Assembly (NCBI GenBank): GCA_017428565.1
Contig: JAFRQP010000036.1
Location: 1 to 51,988 of the forward strand
Length of the DNA: 51,988 nt
Origin: Oscillospiraceae bacterium
Lineage (GTDB): Bacteria; Bacillota; Clostridia; Oscillospirales; Oscillospiraceae
Direction of reading: 5' to 3'
Shown here: one piece after another, positions 23,267-32,453 of the stretch
How positions within the stretch are numbered: the first letter of the stretch is position 1
Layout of the letters: every line of letters starts with the position of its first letter
The notes under the pieces: generated by a model
Told to the model about the DNA's origin: nothing
Database searches by the model: none
The model's input: the letters and a program-made list of their open reading frames with translations, nothing else
Translations under genes and position numbers: made by a program

Positions 23267-24679
23267 ATGGCAAATATGATCAAAAACAGAGACGAGATCC
23301 TGTCGGTAGGAGACGTGGAGTCCCGGAGGCTGGTTCTGGAGCTGACAGACCGCGTCCTCCGGCGGCTGGACGCCACCCGCCGCGTCAAGGACTTCATGCG
23401 CCTGGAGGGCGATATCCTCCATGTGGGGAACCGCCGGTGGGATCTGAGCAAAAAGAAGAATCTCTACATTTTCGGCGCGGGGAAGGCCTGCAATCAGATG
23501 GCCATGGCCGCCACGGAAATGCTGAAGGATCGAATGAGCAAGGGCGTCATCATCGTCAAGATCCCGGAGGAGACCGACCGCTATTACAACACGGAGGTCT
23601 TCGTGGGTGGACACCCCCTGCCCAACCACGAGGGAGAGGCGGGCTGCCGCCGGATGCTGGAGATCGTGGACGCCTCCGGGCCGGACGATCTCTTCCTGGT
23701 CCTGATCAGCGGAGGCAGCACCTCCCTGATGGGCTGCCCCATCGACGGGATCAGTCTGGAGGAGCTGATGGAGTCCCGGGACGTGATGCTGAAGTCCAAC
23801 ATGCGCATCCTGGACATCAACTGTGTCAACGGCCACTGCGAACAGCTCAACCGGGGCCGGCTGGCCCAGCGGATCATGCGCCGCGGCGGCGAGATCATCT
23901 GTCTGAATATCTGGGACGTGATCGGCTGGCCGGAGATCGAGGATTATCGGGAGCCCATCGACATGTTCGGCACCCCGGTGGGACCGGACCGTTCCACCTT
24001 CGAGCAGGCCAGACAGATCATGGAAGCCTATGACCTGAAGGGAAAGATCCCCGACAGCATCTATACCTATATCCAGAACGGCACGCCGGAGCAGGAAACG
24101 CCCAAGCAGATCGAGCGCGCCACCTACTTCTTCCTGAACATCCTGTCGGACTCCTGTAAATACGCCGTGGAAGAGGCGTCCCAGATGGGGGTGGAGAGCC
24201 ACATCCTGACCACCAGTCTGGAGGGCGAGAGCAAGGATGCGGGCATGGTGCTGGCCACCATCGCCAAGGAGATCCAGCAGTACGGTCGGCCCTTCCAGGC
24301 GCCCTGCTTCCTCATCGCCGGCGGCGAGACCACCACCTACATTGACAAGAGCAAGCCCATCACCGGCCACGGCGGTCCTGGCCACGAGCTGACCGCGGGC
24401 TTTGCCCTGGTGGCCAACGACGCCCCCGGCGCCTGCATGCTCTCCATCGACACCGAGGGCTCCGACGGGACCACGGTCTATGCCGGCGGGATCACCGATT
24501 CCACTAGCTATCGCCGCGCCGCCGAGAAAAAACTGATCCTGCAGGAGGCGCTGCGCGGCCACGCCACCTTTGAAGCGCTCCACCAGTTGCACGACTGCGT
24601 TTATACGGGGAACACCGGCACCAATCTCTGCGATTTCAATGTCCTCTATGTGCCGGCGCTTCAAACACGGGAGGAATAA
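23267..24679 (+). CDS. Glycerate 2-kinase family protein (DUF4147-MOFRL)
   Basis: A 470-aa kinase. The N-terminal DUF4147 domain contains YIFGAGKACNQMA, VGGHPLPNHEG and LVLISGGSTSLMG, the family's nucleotide/substrate motifs. The C-terminal MOFRL domain has the SDGTTVYAGGITDSTS pattern. Members phosphorylate glycerate on the 2-OH to 2-phosphoglycerate, or act on hydroxypyruvate-like acids. Start ATG 23267 has TTGGAGA upstream and is preferred over an in-frame GTG at 23231. It is followed within 3 bp by the enolase-like gene, suggesting that the 2-phospho product is passed to it. Confidence 0.88.
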   Translation: MANMIKNRDEILSVGDVESRRLVLELTDRVLRRLDATRRVKDFMRLEGDILHVGNRRWDLSKKKNLYIFGAGKACNQMAMAATEMLKDRMSKGVIIVKIPEETDRYYNTEVFVGGHPLPNHEGEAGCRRMLEIVDASGPDDLFLVLISGGSTSLMGCPIDGISLEELMESRDVMLKSNMRILDINCVNGHCEQLNRGRLAQRIMRRGGEIICLNIWDVIGWPEIEDYREPIDMFGTPVGPDRSTFEQARQIMEAYDLKGKIPDSIYTYIQNGTPEQETPKQIERATYFFLNILSDSCKYAVEEASQMGVESHILTTSLEGESKDAGMVLATIAKEIQQYGRPFQAPCFLIAGGETTTYIDKSKPITGHGGPGHELTAGFALVANDAPGACMLSIDTEGSDGTTVYAGGITDSTSYRRAAEKKLILQEALRGHATFEALHQLHDCVYTGNTGTNLCDFNVLYVPALQTREE

Positions 24680-24682
24680 GCC

Positions 24683-25957
24683 ATGGATACCAGAATCAAG
24701 TATGTCCACGGCCGGGCGGGGATCGACTGCAAGGGCCTGCCCTGCCTGGAGGTGGATCTGATTACCGGCGACGGCGTACTGGGCCGCGCCTCCTCGCCCT
24801 CCGGCATTTCGGCCGGCACTCACGAGGCCTTCGTCCTGCGGGACGGGGATCCCAAGTGGTTCAAGGGCCTGGGCGTCTTCAAGGCGGTGGAGACGGTCAA
24901 CGAGATCATCGCCCCCGCGATCATCGGCCTGGACGTGAACGATCAGGCGGCGCTGGACCGGCGGCTCATCGAGCTGGACGGCACGCCCCGGAAGACCCGC
25001 CTGGGGGGCAACTGTACCTTCAGTGTGTCCCTGGCGGGGCTGCGCGCCGCGGCCGCCATCCGCCGCGAGCCTCTCTACAGGCTGCTGAACCCCGGCCCGG
25101 TGAAGACCATCCCCCTGCCCACGGCCAACTGCTTCTCCGGCGGCAGCTACCAGAAAAATTCCATGCCCTTCCAGGAAATCACCGTGGTGCCCTACAAGGC
25201 CGCCACGCTCCAGGAGGCGGTGGCCGTCATCGCCGCGGTGTACGGGGAGATGCCCCGGGCCATCAAGGCCTATTCCGGCAAGGAGGCGATCCCCGGCTCC
25301 CACTCCTCCTTCCGCTGCCCCAGCAGCTCCCCGGAGGACGCTTACGCCATGGCCGCCCTGGCGGCGGAGATGGCGGGTGTGGCGGACAAGATCGCCTTTG
25401 CCGCCGACTGCGCCTTCAGCGAGATCTACGATCCCGAGACGGGGACCTATAACCTGATCGGGCGGAAGGCGACGCTGGACGAGGTGCTGGACCAGCTGGA
25501 AGCGCTGACCGAAAAGTATCCCTTCCTCTATGTGGAGGATCCGGTGGATGAAAACGACTGGGAGGGCTGGAGCAAGGCCCGCAAGCGCCTGACTCGGACC
25601 GTGCTGGTGGGGGACGATCTGACCGTCACCAACATCGAGCGGCTGAAGCTGGCGGTGCAGGTCGGCGCCTGCGACGCCTTCATCCTCAAGCCCAACCAGG
25701 TGGGCACTGTCACGGAGACCCTGGAGGCGGCGGCCTATGCCGCGGAGCACGGGATTTTCAGCATCCCCTCCACCCGGGCCGGCGGCGTGAACGATGATCC
25801 CATTGCGGACTTTGCCATCGCCCTGGGCAGTCCCTCCATCAAGTGCGGGCCGCCCCGCAACGGCCACTGCATCCACTGTTACAATGTGCTGACCCGCTGC
25901 GAGGACGAAAACCCCGGAGCCAGGCCCTTCGACTTCGGGCCCTACATCCGCTTCTGA
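24683..25957 (+). CDS. Enolase-superfamily protein with altered active site
   Basis: A 424-aa enolase homologue. Metal ligands are kept (D242, E285 in YVEDP, D311 in GDDLTVTN), as are the general base K336 (LKPNQVGT), second lysine K387 (SIKCG), R365 and E165 (FQE). Missing are the GDEGGFAP loop carrying the acid/base Glu (yeast E211), replaced here by AIPGSHSSFRCP; the loop His (yeast H159, here Y156); and the phosphate-contact Ser after R365, here Ala. The first loop reads SGISAG instead of SGASTG. A canonical 2-phosphoglycerate dehydratase is therefore unlikely, though a related phospho-hydroxyacid is plausible given the kinase next door. It is not the cell's housekeeping enolase. Confidence 0.85.
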   Translation: MDTRIKYVHGRAGIDCKGLPCLEVDLITGDGVLGRASSPSGISAGTHEAFVLRDGDPKWFKGLGVFKAVETVNEIIAPAIIGLDVNDQAALDRRLIELDGTPRKTRLGGNCTFSVSLAGLRAAAAIRREPLYRLLNPGPVKTIPLPTANCFSGGSYQKNSMPFQEITVVPYKAATLQEAVAVIAAVYGEMPRAIKAYSGKEAIPGSHSSFRCPSSSPEDAYAMAALAAEMAGVADKIAFAADCAFSEIYDPETGTYNLIGRKATLDEVLDQLEALTEKYPFLYVEDPVDENDWEGWSKARKRLTRTVLVGDDLTVTNIERLKLAVQVGACDAFILKPNQVGTVTETLEAAAYAAEHGIFSIPSTRAGGVNDDPIADFAIALGSPSIKCGPPRNGHCIHCYNVLTRCEDENPGARPFDFGPYIRF

Positions 25958-25981
25958 GCGGGAGAAGAACAGGAGGGAACC

Positions 25982-27301
25982 ATGCTCTACTATACAACGA
26001 CTGAAAACGGCCGCGTGACCTACCACGACGAGGTGGAGAACATGCGCTTCACCATCCCCGAGGAGGACTTTGCCGGCCTGATCTCCGGCCGGGGGATGCC
26101 TGCTCTGGACGAGAGCGAGGACTTCTGCCGCGCCGCCCTGGCCAAGCCCATCGGCTCCGCCCGCATCGGAGAACTGGTGCGGGAGAAGCAGGCGAAAACC
26201 GTCAGCATCATCGTGTCCGACGGCACCCGCGGCGTGCCCACCAATCGCGTCTCCGGGCTCATCATCGAGGAGCTGCTGGAGGCCGGGATCCGGATGGAGG
26301 ATATCCTTTTCATCGTAGCCCTGGGCCTGCACCGGCCTCCCACCGAGGCGGAATACCGGGAGATCGTGCCCGAGGCGTATTACGGCCGCGTGCGCATGAT
26401 CGCCAGCAACGCCTTTGATCCGGACAGCGCCGTCAACATCGGCACCAGCTTCCGGGGCACGCCCGTCGACGTGAACCGGGAAGCCTACGCCTGCGACCTG
26501 CACATCGCTATCGGCAAGGCGGAGATGCACGCCATGGCGGGCTTCTCCGGCGGCAGGAAGTCCGTGCTGCCCGGCATCGCCTCCTACCGCACCATCATCG
26601 GCAACCACACAGCCCCCATGATCACCGACAAGCGCACCCGCCGGGGCGTGCTGGAGGGAAACCCCTTCCACGAGGAGATGCTGGAGGCGGCGCGGATGTA
26701 CGGCGTGGACTTCTGCGTGACCTTCGTCATGAACGAGCAGAACCGCATCGCCGGCGTCTTTGCCGGAGATCTGAACGAATCCCACGTGAAGGCCTGCGAG
26801 CTGGTGCTGCGCTATGCCAACGTCACCCTGCCCGAGAAGCCGGACATCGTCTTCGTCACCACGGGCAAGCCCCTGAACGTGAACTTTTATCAGGCGTCCC
26901 GGGCCATGCGGGTGCTCAATGACGTGATCGACGAGCACTCGGTGGTGGCCTTCTATGCCGGCTGCCCGGAGGGCGTCATGTCCGACGTGATGCTGCTGCC
27001 CTTCGAGCACGCCCACACCGCCGACGAGGCGGAGCGCTGGATGTGGGAAAACTGGGAGCCGCGGATGGACGACGCGCTGCTGTTCATCAAGACCCTGCGC
27101 ACCGGCGCGCATTTCGTCTGCTACTCCCCGGGCGTGCCCGGCTCGGAATTTGAGAAGATGCTGTGCCAGAGCGCGTCCAGCTGCGAGGACCTGGTGGCCA
27201 AGGCCTACGCCGCCTGCGGCAAGGAGCACCCCCGGGTCATGTTCTACCCCCTTGCCCACAAGTACTTCACCAGCCTGCCGAAGGAGGGAGACGCGAAATG
27301 A
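25982..27301 (+). CDS. LarA-family nickel-pincer racemase/epimerase
   Basis: A 439-aa protein of the lactate racemase (DUF2088) family. All residues needed for NPN-cofactor chemistry are present: D80 and R83 (SDGTRGVPT), H117 (ALGLHRPPT), H183 (AEMHAMAGFSGG), K193 (GGRKSVLPG, which attaches the pyridinium cofactor) and H209 (IGNH, a Ni ligand). It should racemise or epimerise a 2-hydroxy acid. The cofactor genes larB, larC and larE are not in this operon and must lie elsewhere. It overlaps the ferredoxin start (ATGA). The neighbouring D-2-hydroxyacid dehydrogenase suggests it supplies the D-epimer. Confidence 0.87.
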   Translation: MLYYTTTENGRVTYHDEVENMRFTIPEEDFAGLISGRGMPALDESEDFCRAALAKPIGSARIGELVREKQAKTVSIIVSDGTRGVPTNRVSGLIIEELLEAGIRMEDILFIVALGLHRPPTEAEYREIVPEAYYGRVRMIASNAFDPDSAVNIGTSFRGTPVDVNREAYACDLHIAIGKAEMHAMAGFSGGRKSVLPGIASYRTIIGNHTAPMITDKRTRRGVLEGNPFHEEMLEAARMYGVDFCVTFVMNEQNRIAGVFAGDLNESHVKACELVLRYANVTLPEKPDIVFVTTGKPLNVNFYQASRAMRVLNDVIDEHSVVAFYAGCPEGVMSDVMLLPFEHAHTADEAERWMWENWEPRMDDALLFIKTLRTGAHFVCYSPGVPGSEFEKMLCQSASSCEDLVAKAYAACGKEHPRVMFYPLAHKYFTSLPKEGDAK

Positions 27302-27498
27302 GCAAAGCGGTGCTGAATGACAAAAAATGCAAGGGCTGCTTCCTCTGCGCCAGCGTCTGCCCGAAAAACGCCCTGTCGGATTCCGGCAGGATCAACGAGA
27401 AGGGCTATAAGATCGTGGCGCTGGACACGGAAAAATGCATCGGCTGCGGCGCCTGTTATCGGATGTGCCCGGACTGGGCCTTTGAGATCGTGGATTGA
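27298..27498 (+). CDS. 2-oxoacid:ferredoxin oxidoreductase delta subunit (2[4Fe-4S] ferredoxin)
   Basis: A 66-aa protein with two CxxCxxCxxxCP clusters (CKGCFLCASVCP and CIGCGACYRMCP), the small electron-carrying subunit of VOR/KOR-type enzymes. The start overlaps the LarA stop by 4 nt. It precedes the alpha, beta and gamma subunit genes and delivers electrons to external ferredoxin. Confidence 0.92.
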   Translation: MSKAVLNDKKCKGCFLCASVCPKNALSDSGRINEKGYKIVALDTEKCIGCGACYRMCPDWAFEIVD

Positions 27499-27509
27499 GG
27501 AGGCGAAAC

Positions 27510-28577
27510 ATGGAAAAGGTATTGATGAAGGGCAACGAGGCCTTCGCGGAAGCCTGTATCCGCGCCGGCTGCCGCTTCTTCAGCGGCTATCCCATCACGC
27601 CCCAGACCGAGGTGCTGGAGTACATGTCCTGGCGTATGGAGCAGGTGGGCGGCCAGTTTATCCAGACGGAGTCGGAGCTGGCGGGGATCAACATGGTCTT
27701 CGGCGCCGCCGCCGCGGGCGCGCGGGCTCTAACCACCTCCTCCGGCCCGGGCTTCTCCCTCAAGCAGGAGGGCATCTCCTATCTCTGCGGCACGGACCTG
27801 CCGGCTGTGATCGCGGACGTGATGCGCATCGGCTCTGCCCTGGGCGAGATCTTCCAGGGGCAGGGCGACTACTGGCAGCTCACCCGCGGCGGCGGCCACG
27901 GCGACTACCGCACGGTGGTGCTGGCCCCTGCCAGCGTGCAGGAGAACGCGGATCTGGCCTACATCGCCTTCGATATCGCGGAGAAATACCGCCACCCGGT
28001 GATCATCGCCTCCGACGCCGCCATCGGCCAGATGGTGGAACCGGTGGAGCTGCCGCCCATGCGGGAGCATGACATCGACCGCTATGACTGGGTCATCCGC
28101 GGGCGCAAGCCCGGCGAAGAGCAGCGGCGGATGAAAAACGTGTTTTACCGCATGGGGGCGGACAAGTACCCCGCCTTCCTGCTGGACAAGTACCGGCGCA
28201 TGGAGGAAAACGAGCAGCGCTGGGAGAGCCTGGCGGTGGAGGATGCGGAGCTGGTCCTGGTGGCCTACGGCATCAGCTCCCGGGTCTCCAAGGAGGCGGT
28301 GAAGCTGGCCCGGAGCAGGGGGATCCCGCTGGGCCTGATCCGGCCCATCTCCCTCTGGCCCTTCCCGCAAAAGGCCTTCGACGCCCTGGGCGGGCAGGTC
28401 AAGGGCTTCCTCTGTGTGGAGATGAGCATCCTGGGCCAGATGGTGGACGACGTGGTCCTGGCCTGCGGCAACCGGGTCCCCGTGGGCTTCTACGGGGAGT
28501 TTTCCCAGGTGCCGGAGCCGGAGATCATTGTGGAGCGCGCAGCAGCGATGCTGAACGGCAAGGAGGTGCAGGCATGA
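27510..28577 (+). CDS. 2-oxoacid:ferredoxin oxidoreductase alpha subunit
   Basis: A 355-aa subunit of the four-subunit VOR/KOR class, starting LMKGNEAFAEACIRAGCRFFSGYPITPQTE, typical of the pyrimidine-binding alpha chain. The conserved domain II contains YGISSRVSKEAVKLAR. With the beta chain it oxidatively decarboxylates a 2-oxo acid to acyl-CoA. The start is chosen at 27510 because GAGGAGG is 6 nt upstream. The 2-oxoacid specificity (2-oxoglutarate, branched or other) cannot be told. Confidence 0.93.
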   Translation: MEKVLMKGNEAFAEACIRAGCRFFSGYPITPQTEVLEYMSWRMEQVGGQFIQTESELAGINMVFGAAAAGARALTTSSGPGFSLKQEGISYLCGTDLPAVIADVMRIGSALGEIFQGQGDYWQLTRGGGHGDYRTVVLAPASVQENADLAYIAFDIAEKYRHPVIIASDAAIGQMVEPVELPPMREHDIDRYDWVIRGRKPGEEQRRMKNVFYRMGADKYPAFLLDKYRRMEENEQRWESLAVEDAELVLVAYGISSRVSKEAVKLARSRGIPLGLIRPISLWPFPQKAFDALGGQVKGFLCVEMSILGQMVDDVVLACGNRVPVGFYGEFSQVPEPEIIVERAAAMLNGKEVQA

Positions 28578-29329
28578 AACTGAGCTTACCCGACAGCCTT
28601 TTGCGCGACAAGAGCAGCGGCTGGTGTCCCGGCTGCGGCCACGGCATCATCACCCGCATGGTGGCCGAGGCCGTGGAGGAGCTGGGGCTGGAGGAGAACT
28701 TCATCCTCTGTACCGACGTGGCCTGCGGCGCCCTGGCGGCCTATGTGACGAAGTGGAACGTGATCGGCGCCGCCCACGGCCGCACCATCATCGCCGCCGC
28801 CGGCGCCAAGCGGGTCCGGCCGGACCAGATCGTCCTGGCGGCCCCCGGCGACGGCTCCGCCTACTCCATCGGCATCGAGAGCACCATCCACTGCGCCCTG
28901 CGCAACGAAAATATCCTGGCGCTGGTGGTCAACAACTGCGTCTTCGGCATGACGGGAGGCCAGATGTCTCCGGAATCCCTGCCCGGACAGAAGACCACCT
29001 CCTCCCCCTTCGGGCGGGACCCCGCGCGCAACGGCGCGCCCTTCGACGTGGTGAAGACCCTGGGCTCCTATGACATCGCCTATCTGGCCCGGGGCTCGGT
29101 CAGCAGCCCGGCCAATGTGATCCGGACCGGGAAGATGATCCGCAAGGCCCTGCAGAAGCAGCTGGACGGCCAGGGCTTTTGCCTGCTGGAGATCCTGAGC
29201 CCCTGCCCCACCAACTGGGGTTTCCCGGACGACAGAGCCGGCAAGGCGCTGGACTACATGCGCCAGCAGCAGGAGGTTTTTTACCCGCTGGGCGAGTTCA
29301 TTGACAAGGAGGGGAGCAAAGATGCTTGA
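28574..29329 (+). CDS. 2-oxoacid:ferredoxin oxidoreductase beta subunit (TPP-binding)
   Basis: A 251-aa chain with GWCPGCGHGIITRMV (TPP-proximal cysteines), AAPGDGSAYSIGIEST and VVNNCVFGMTGGQMSP, the TPP/Mg motif GDG-x(n)-N. It overlaps the alpha gene by 4 nt. This beta chain binds thiamine pyrophosphate and a 4Fe-4S cluster. Confidence 0.93.
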   Translation: MKLSLPDSLLRDKSSGWCPGCGHGIITRMVAEAVEELGLEENFILCTDVACGALAAYVTKWNVIGAAHGRTIIAAAGAKRVRPDQIVLAAPGDGSAYSIGIESTIHCALRNENILALVVNNCVFGMTGGQMSPESLPGQKTTSSPFGRDPARNGAPFDVVKTLGSYDIAYLARGSVSSPANVIRTGKMIRKALQKQLDGQGFCLLEILSPCPTNWGFPDDRAGKALDYMRQQQEVFYPLGEFIDKEGSKDA

Positions 29330-29888
29330 GATCATCTGCTCGGGCTTCGGCGGACAGGGCGTGCTGACGGCCGGCCTGATCCTGGCCGACGCCGGGATGG
29401 AGAACGGCAAATACGTCACCTGGTATCCCTCTTACGGCTCGGAGATGCGGGGCGGAACCGCCAACTGCAACGTAAAGCTCAGCGACGAGGAGATCGCCAG
29501 CCCCTACTGCGGGAAAACCAGCCTGGATATCCTGCTGGCCCTCAACAGGGCCGCTGCGGATAAGTTTGAAAACACCCTCCGCCCGGGCGGGCTGATGCTG
29601 CTGAACAGCTCCCTGGTGCCGGCCGACCGGCCTTGCCGGCAGGACATCCGGGTGATCCGGGTGCCCGCCAACGAGATCGCCGCGGAGGAAAAGAACGCCC
29701 AGGGCGTGAACCTGGTGATGCTGGGCGCCATGGCCGCGGCCTCCGCCGCCTTTGACGCCGAGCAGCTCTGCCGGGACGTGAATCACTACTTTTATAAGAA
29801 GAAAAAGAAAATGTTCCCGCAAAACGAGGCCTGCTTCCGCCGCGGGATGCAGATCGGCGCCGAGGCCGGGAAAGAAGGAGAGCCATGA
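29322..29888 (+). CDS. 2-oxoacid:ferredoxin oxidoreductase gamma subunit
   Basis: A 188-aa chain with the gamma-subunit opening LEIICSGFGGQGVLTAGLILADA, then WYPSYGSEMRGGTANCNV. This subunit binds CoA. The start at 29322 is set by AGGAGGGG upstream and overlaps the beta stop by 8 nt. It completes a full delta-alpha-beta-gamma set in one operon. Confidence 0.92.
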   Translation: MLEIICSGFGGQGVLTAGLILADAGMENGKYVTWYPSYGSEMRGGTANCNVKLSDEEIASPYCGKTSLDILLALNRAAADKFENTLRPGGLMLLNSSLVPADRPCRQDIRVIRVPANEIAAEEKNAQGVNLVMLGAMAAASAAFDAEQLCRDVNHYFYKKKKKMFPQNEACFRRGMQIGAEAGKEGEP

Positions 29889-30901
29889 AATTCGTATTCA
29901 CCAACGATCCCGGCACCATCGGCAAGCCCCATCTGCCGGAGCGCAAGTATCTGCCCGAGGGGGCCGAGGCCGTCATCGCGGACTTCCTCCCCGAGGGGGA
30001 CAACGAGGAATTCTACCGCAAGCTCGCCGACGCGGACGCCGTGCTCAACAGCTATGTCTATCTGGGGAAGAAGGAGATCGACGCCATGCAGAAATGCAAG
30101 TGCATCTCCTTCCAGTCCACGGGCTACAACGAGGTGGACCTGGACTACGCGGCGCAGAAGGGGATCCCCGTGACCTCGATCCTGGACTACTGCACCCAGG
30201 AGACGGCGGAGAACGCCATTGCCATGATGCTCTGCCTGCAGCGGAGCACCCTGGGCTACAACAAGCTGATCCAGGAGGATCACGTCTGGAACGTGAAGGC
30301 CATCCTGCACCAGCAGCGGGTGGAGGGCCAGGTCATGGGCATTGTGGGCCTGGGCCGCATCGGCCGCCATGTGGCGAGGATCGCCGGGAAGGGCCTGGGC
30401 ATGAAGATCCTGGCCTATGATCCCTATGTGTCGCCGGAGACGGCGCAGCAGGCCGGCGCGGAGCTGGTGGAGCTGGACCGGCTGCTGGCGGAGTCCGACG
30501 TGGTCTCCATCCACATGAGTCTCACAGACAGCAACCATAACATGTTCAATCGGGAGCTGTTCCAAAAAATGAAGAAGCGCCCCTATCTGATCAACGAGGG
30601 CCGGGGCCAGATGGTTTCGGAGAAGGACCTGGCCTGGGCGCTGGACGAGGGTCTGGTGCGCGGCGCGGGCCTGGACATGCTGGAGAGCGAGTTCCCGGAC
30701 GCCGAGTATCTGGCCCAATCTCCCCTGGTGGGGCGCAGCAACGTGATCCTCAACCCCCACAGCGGCTTCCAGAGCGACACCTCCCTGGAGCTGATTTACA
30801 AGATCTCCATGGAAAATGCCATCAAGTGCATCGAGGGCCGCTACGAAGACTGCTGGGTGATCCGCAACGGCGTGGGGATCGGCGGCAGATATATCCGCTG
30901 A
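29885..30901 (+). CDS. D-isomer-specific 2-hydroxyacid dehydrogenase
   Basis: A 338-aa NAD-dependent dehydrogenase. The Rossmann motif is GIVGLGRIGRHVA. The catalytic triad corresponds to Arg in NEGRGQMV, Glu in LDMLESEF and His in LNPHSGF. The usual HxAW end motif is replaced by HSGF. It starts inside the gamma-subunit stop codon. In the operon it would interconvert a D-2-hydroxy acid and the 2-oxo acid used by the oxidoreductase. The substrate is not deducible. Confidence 0.9.
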   Translation: MKFVFTNDPGTIGKPHLPERKYLPEGAEAVIADFLPEGDNEEFYRKLADADAVLNSYVYLGKKEIDAMQKCKCISFQSTGYNEVDLDYAAQKGIPVTSILDYCTQETAENAIAMMLCLQRSTLGYNKLIQEDHVWNVKAILHQQRVEGQVMGIVGLGRIGRHVARIAGKGLGMKILAYDPYVSPETAQQAGAELVELDRLLAESDVVSIHMSLTDSNHNMFNRELFQKMKKRPYLINEGRGQMVSEKDLAWALDEGLVRGAGLDMLESEFPDAEYLAQSPLVGRSNVILNPHSGFQSDTSLELIYKISMENAIKCIEGRYEDCWVIRNGVGIGGRYIR

Positions 30902-30982
30902 TCGCCCGGACTCCACAAGCTTTTCACTCCTTATTATTTCCTCTTCCTCTCTTTTCTCTCACCCCGCGGGCAGCCGGTCTTT

Positions 30983-31005
30983 CCACAGCAGGCCGGCTGC
31001 TGTGG
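30983..31005 (+). other. Hairpin between dehydrogenase and permease genes
   Basis: 9-bp perfect stem CCACAGCAG/CTGCTGTGG without a U-run; no promoter seen in this 148-bp gap, so the permease is probably co-transcribed. Confidence 0.4.
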
Positions 31006-31049
31006 GGGGAGGAAGAGGAACCTGCCCGGAGAAAGGAGCGTGATAATCC

Positions 31050-32453
31050 ATGGAAAAACAGAGTAAATTTGCCCGGGTGCTCCGCTGGACGGACGTGCTG
31101 GTGCTGGCCTTCGGCGCCATGATCGGCTGGGGCTGGGTGGTCCAGGCCGGAAACTGGATCGAGACCGCCGGAAGCCTTGGGGCCGCGCTGGCCTTTGTGA
31201 TCGGCGGCGTCATCATCTACTTCGTGGGCCTGGTCTACGCCGAGCTCACCTCCGCCATGCCCGAGTGCGGCGGCGAACATGTGTTCAGCAAGGAGGCCTT
31301 CGGCTACGGCGTCTCCTTTCTGTGCTCCTGGTCCCTGGTTCTGGGCTATCTGAGCGTGGTCCTGTTTGAGGTGGTGTCGCTGCCCACGGTGCTGGAATAT
31401 CTGTTTCCCAGCTTCTCACAGATCCCGCTGTACAGCGTCGCCGGCTATGAGGTGCGCCTCACCTGGGTGCTGGTGGGCATTCTGGGCGCGCTGCTGATTA
31501 CCGCGATCAACTATTTCGGCATCCGCTTTGCCGCCCGGCTGCAGACGATCCTGGTGGTCGTCATGGCGGCGGTGGGCATCGCGCTGCTGTCCGGCTCCTC
31601 CGCCATGGGGCACAGCGAGAGCCTGCAGCCCCTGGTCACCGACGGCGCGGGCGGGGTCCTGAACGTGCTGGTGCTGGTGCCGTTTTTCTATATGGGCTTT
31701 GACGTGATCCCCCAGGCCGCGGAGGAGATCAACATCCCCTTCCGCAAAATCGGCCGGGTGATCCTGCTGTCCATCATCCTGGCGGTCCTCTGGCATGTGA
31801 TCGTGATCTTCTCCGTCTCCTTTGTGATGACGGACAGCGAGATCCGCTCCGCGAGCCTGGTCACCGCCACCGCCATGCAAAAGGCCTTCGGCGATTCGGC
31901 GCTGGCCGCCAAGATCCTCATCATCGGCGGCATCTCCGGCATCGTGACCAGCTGGAACGCCTTTTTCGTGGGCGGCTCCCGGGCCATCTTCGCCATGGCG
32001 GAATCCGGGATGCTGCCGCCGTTCTTCGCCCGTCTCAGCAAAAAGTACAAGAGCCCGGTGGGCGCCGTGCTGTTTATCGGCGCGGCCAGCTGCATCGCGC
32101 CCTTCTTCGGCCGCAAGGCGCTGATCTGGATCTCCGACGCGGGCAGCATCTCCGTCTGCGCCTCCTACTTCATCGTCTCGCTGTCCTTCCTGAAGCTGCG
32201 AAAGAGCAGACCGGAGATGGAGCGCCCCTACCGGGTCAAGCACGGACGGATCGTGGGGATCCTGGCCTCGGTGCTGTCCGGCTGCGTGCTGCTGCTGTTC
32301 ATGATCCCGGTCTTCCCCTCCTGCCTCTCGGCGACGGAGTGGATCATCGTGGGCGCCTGGACCCTGGCGGGACTGCTGTTTTACCTCTTCTCCCGGCAAA
32401 AAAGCTGGGCGGCGAAAGGGACTCCGGAGGGAGAGTACCATGGCGATCGATAA
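31050..32453 (+). CDS. APC-superfamily permease
   Basis: A 467-aa membrane protein with about 12 hydrophobic segments. The first (VLAFGAMIGWGWVVQAG) carries the G-A-M-I-G-W-G motif of amino acid-polyamine-organocation transporters, and PFFYMGFDVIPQAAEEIN is the segment-6 region. It probably imports the substrate of the operon (amino or hydroxy acid). The start has AAGGAG about 13 nt upstream; its end overlaps the CoA-transferase A start by 14 nt. It is the second transporter of the operon after the NhaC protein. Confidence 0.87.
   Translation: MEKQSKFARVLRWTDVLVLAFGAMIGWGWVVQAGNWIETAGSLGAALAFVIGGVIIYFVGLVYAELTSAMPECGGEHVFSKEAFGYGVSFLCSWSLVLGYLSVVLFEVVSLPTVLEYLFPSFSQIPLYSVAGYEVRLTWVLVGILGALLITAINYFGIRFAARLQTILVVVMAAVGIALLSGSSAMGHSESLQPLVTDGAGGVLNVLVLVPFFYMGFDVIPQAAEEINIPFRKIGRVILLSIILAVLWHVIVIFSVSFVMTDSEIRSASLVTATAMQKAFGDSALAAKILIIGGISGIVTSWNAFFVGGSRAIFAMAESGMLPPFFARLSKKYKSPVGAVLFIGAASCIAPFFGRKALIWISDAGSISVCASYFIVSLSFLKLRKSRPEMERPYRVKHGRIVGILASVLSGCVLLLFMIPVFPSCLSATEWIIVGAWTLAGLLFYLFSRQKSWAAKGTPEGEYHGDR

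Noticed and set aside
24683-25957. Annotation as the housekeeping enolase (eno).
   Set aside because: The GDEGG loop and two other active-site residues are missing, and the gene lies in a catabolic operon, not beside glycolytic genes.
23147-27259. A 1370-codon open frame on the minus strand.
   Set aside because: It is antisense to four well-recognised genes, its translation is low-complexity (His, Gly, Ala, Val-rich) and it lacks a ribosome site; it results from high third-position GC.
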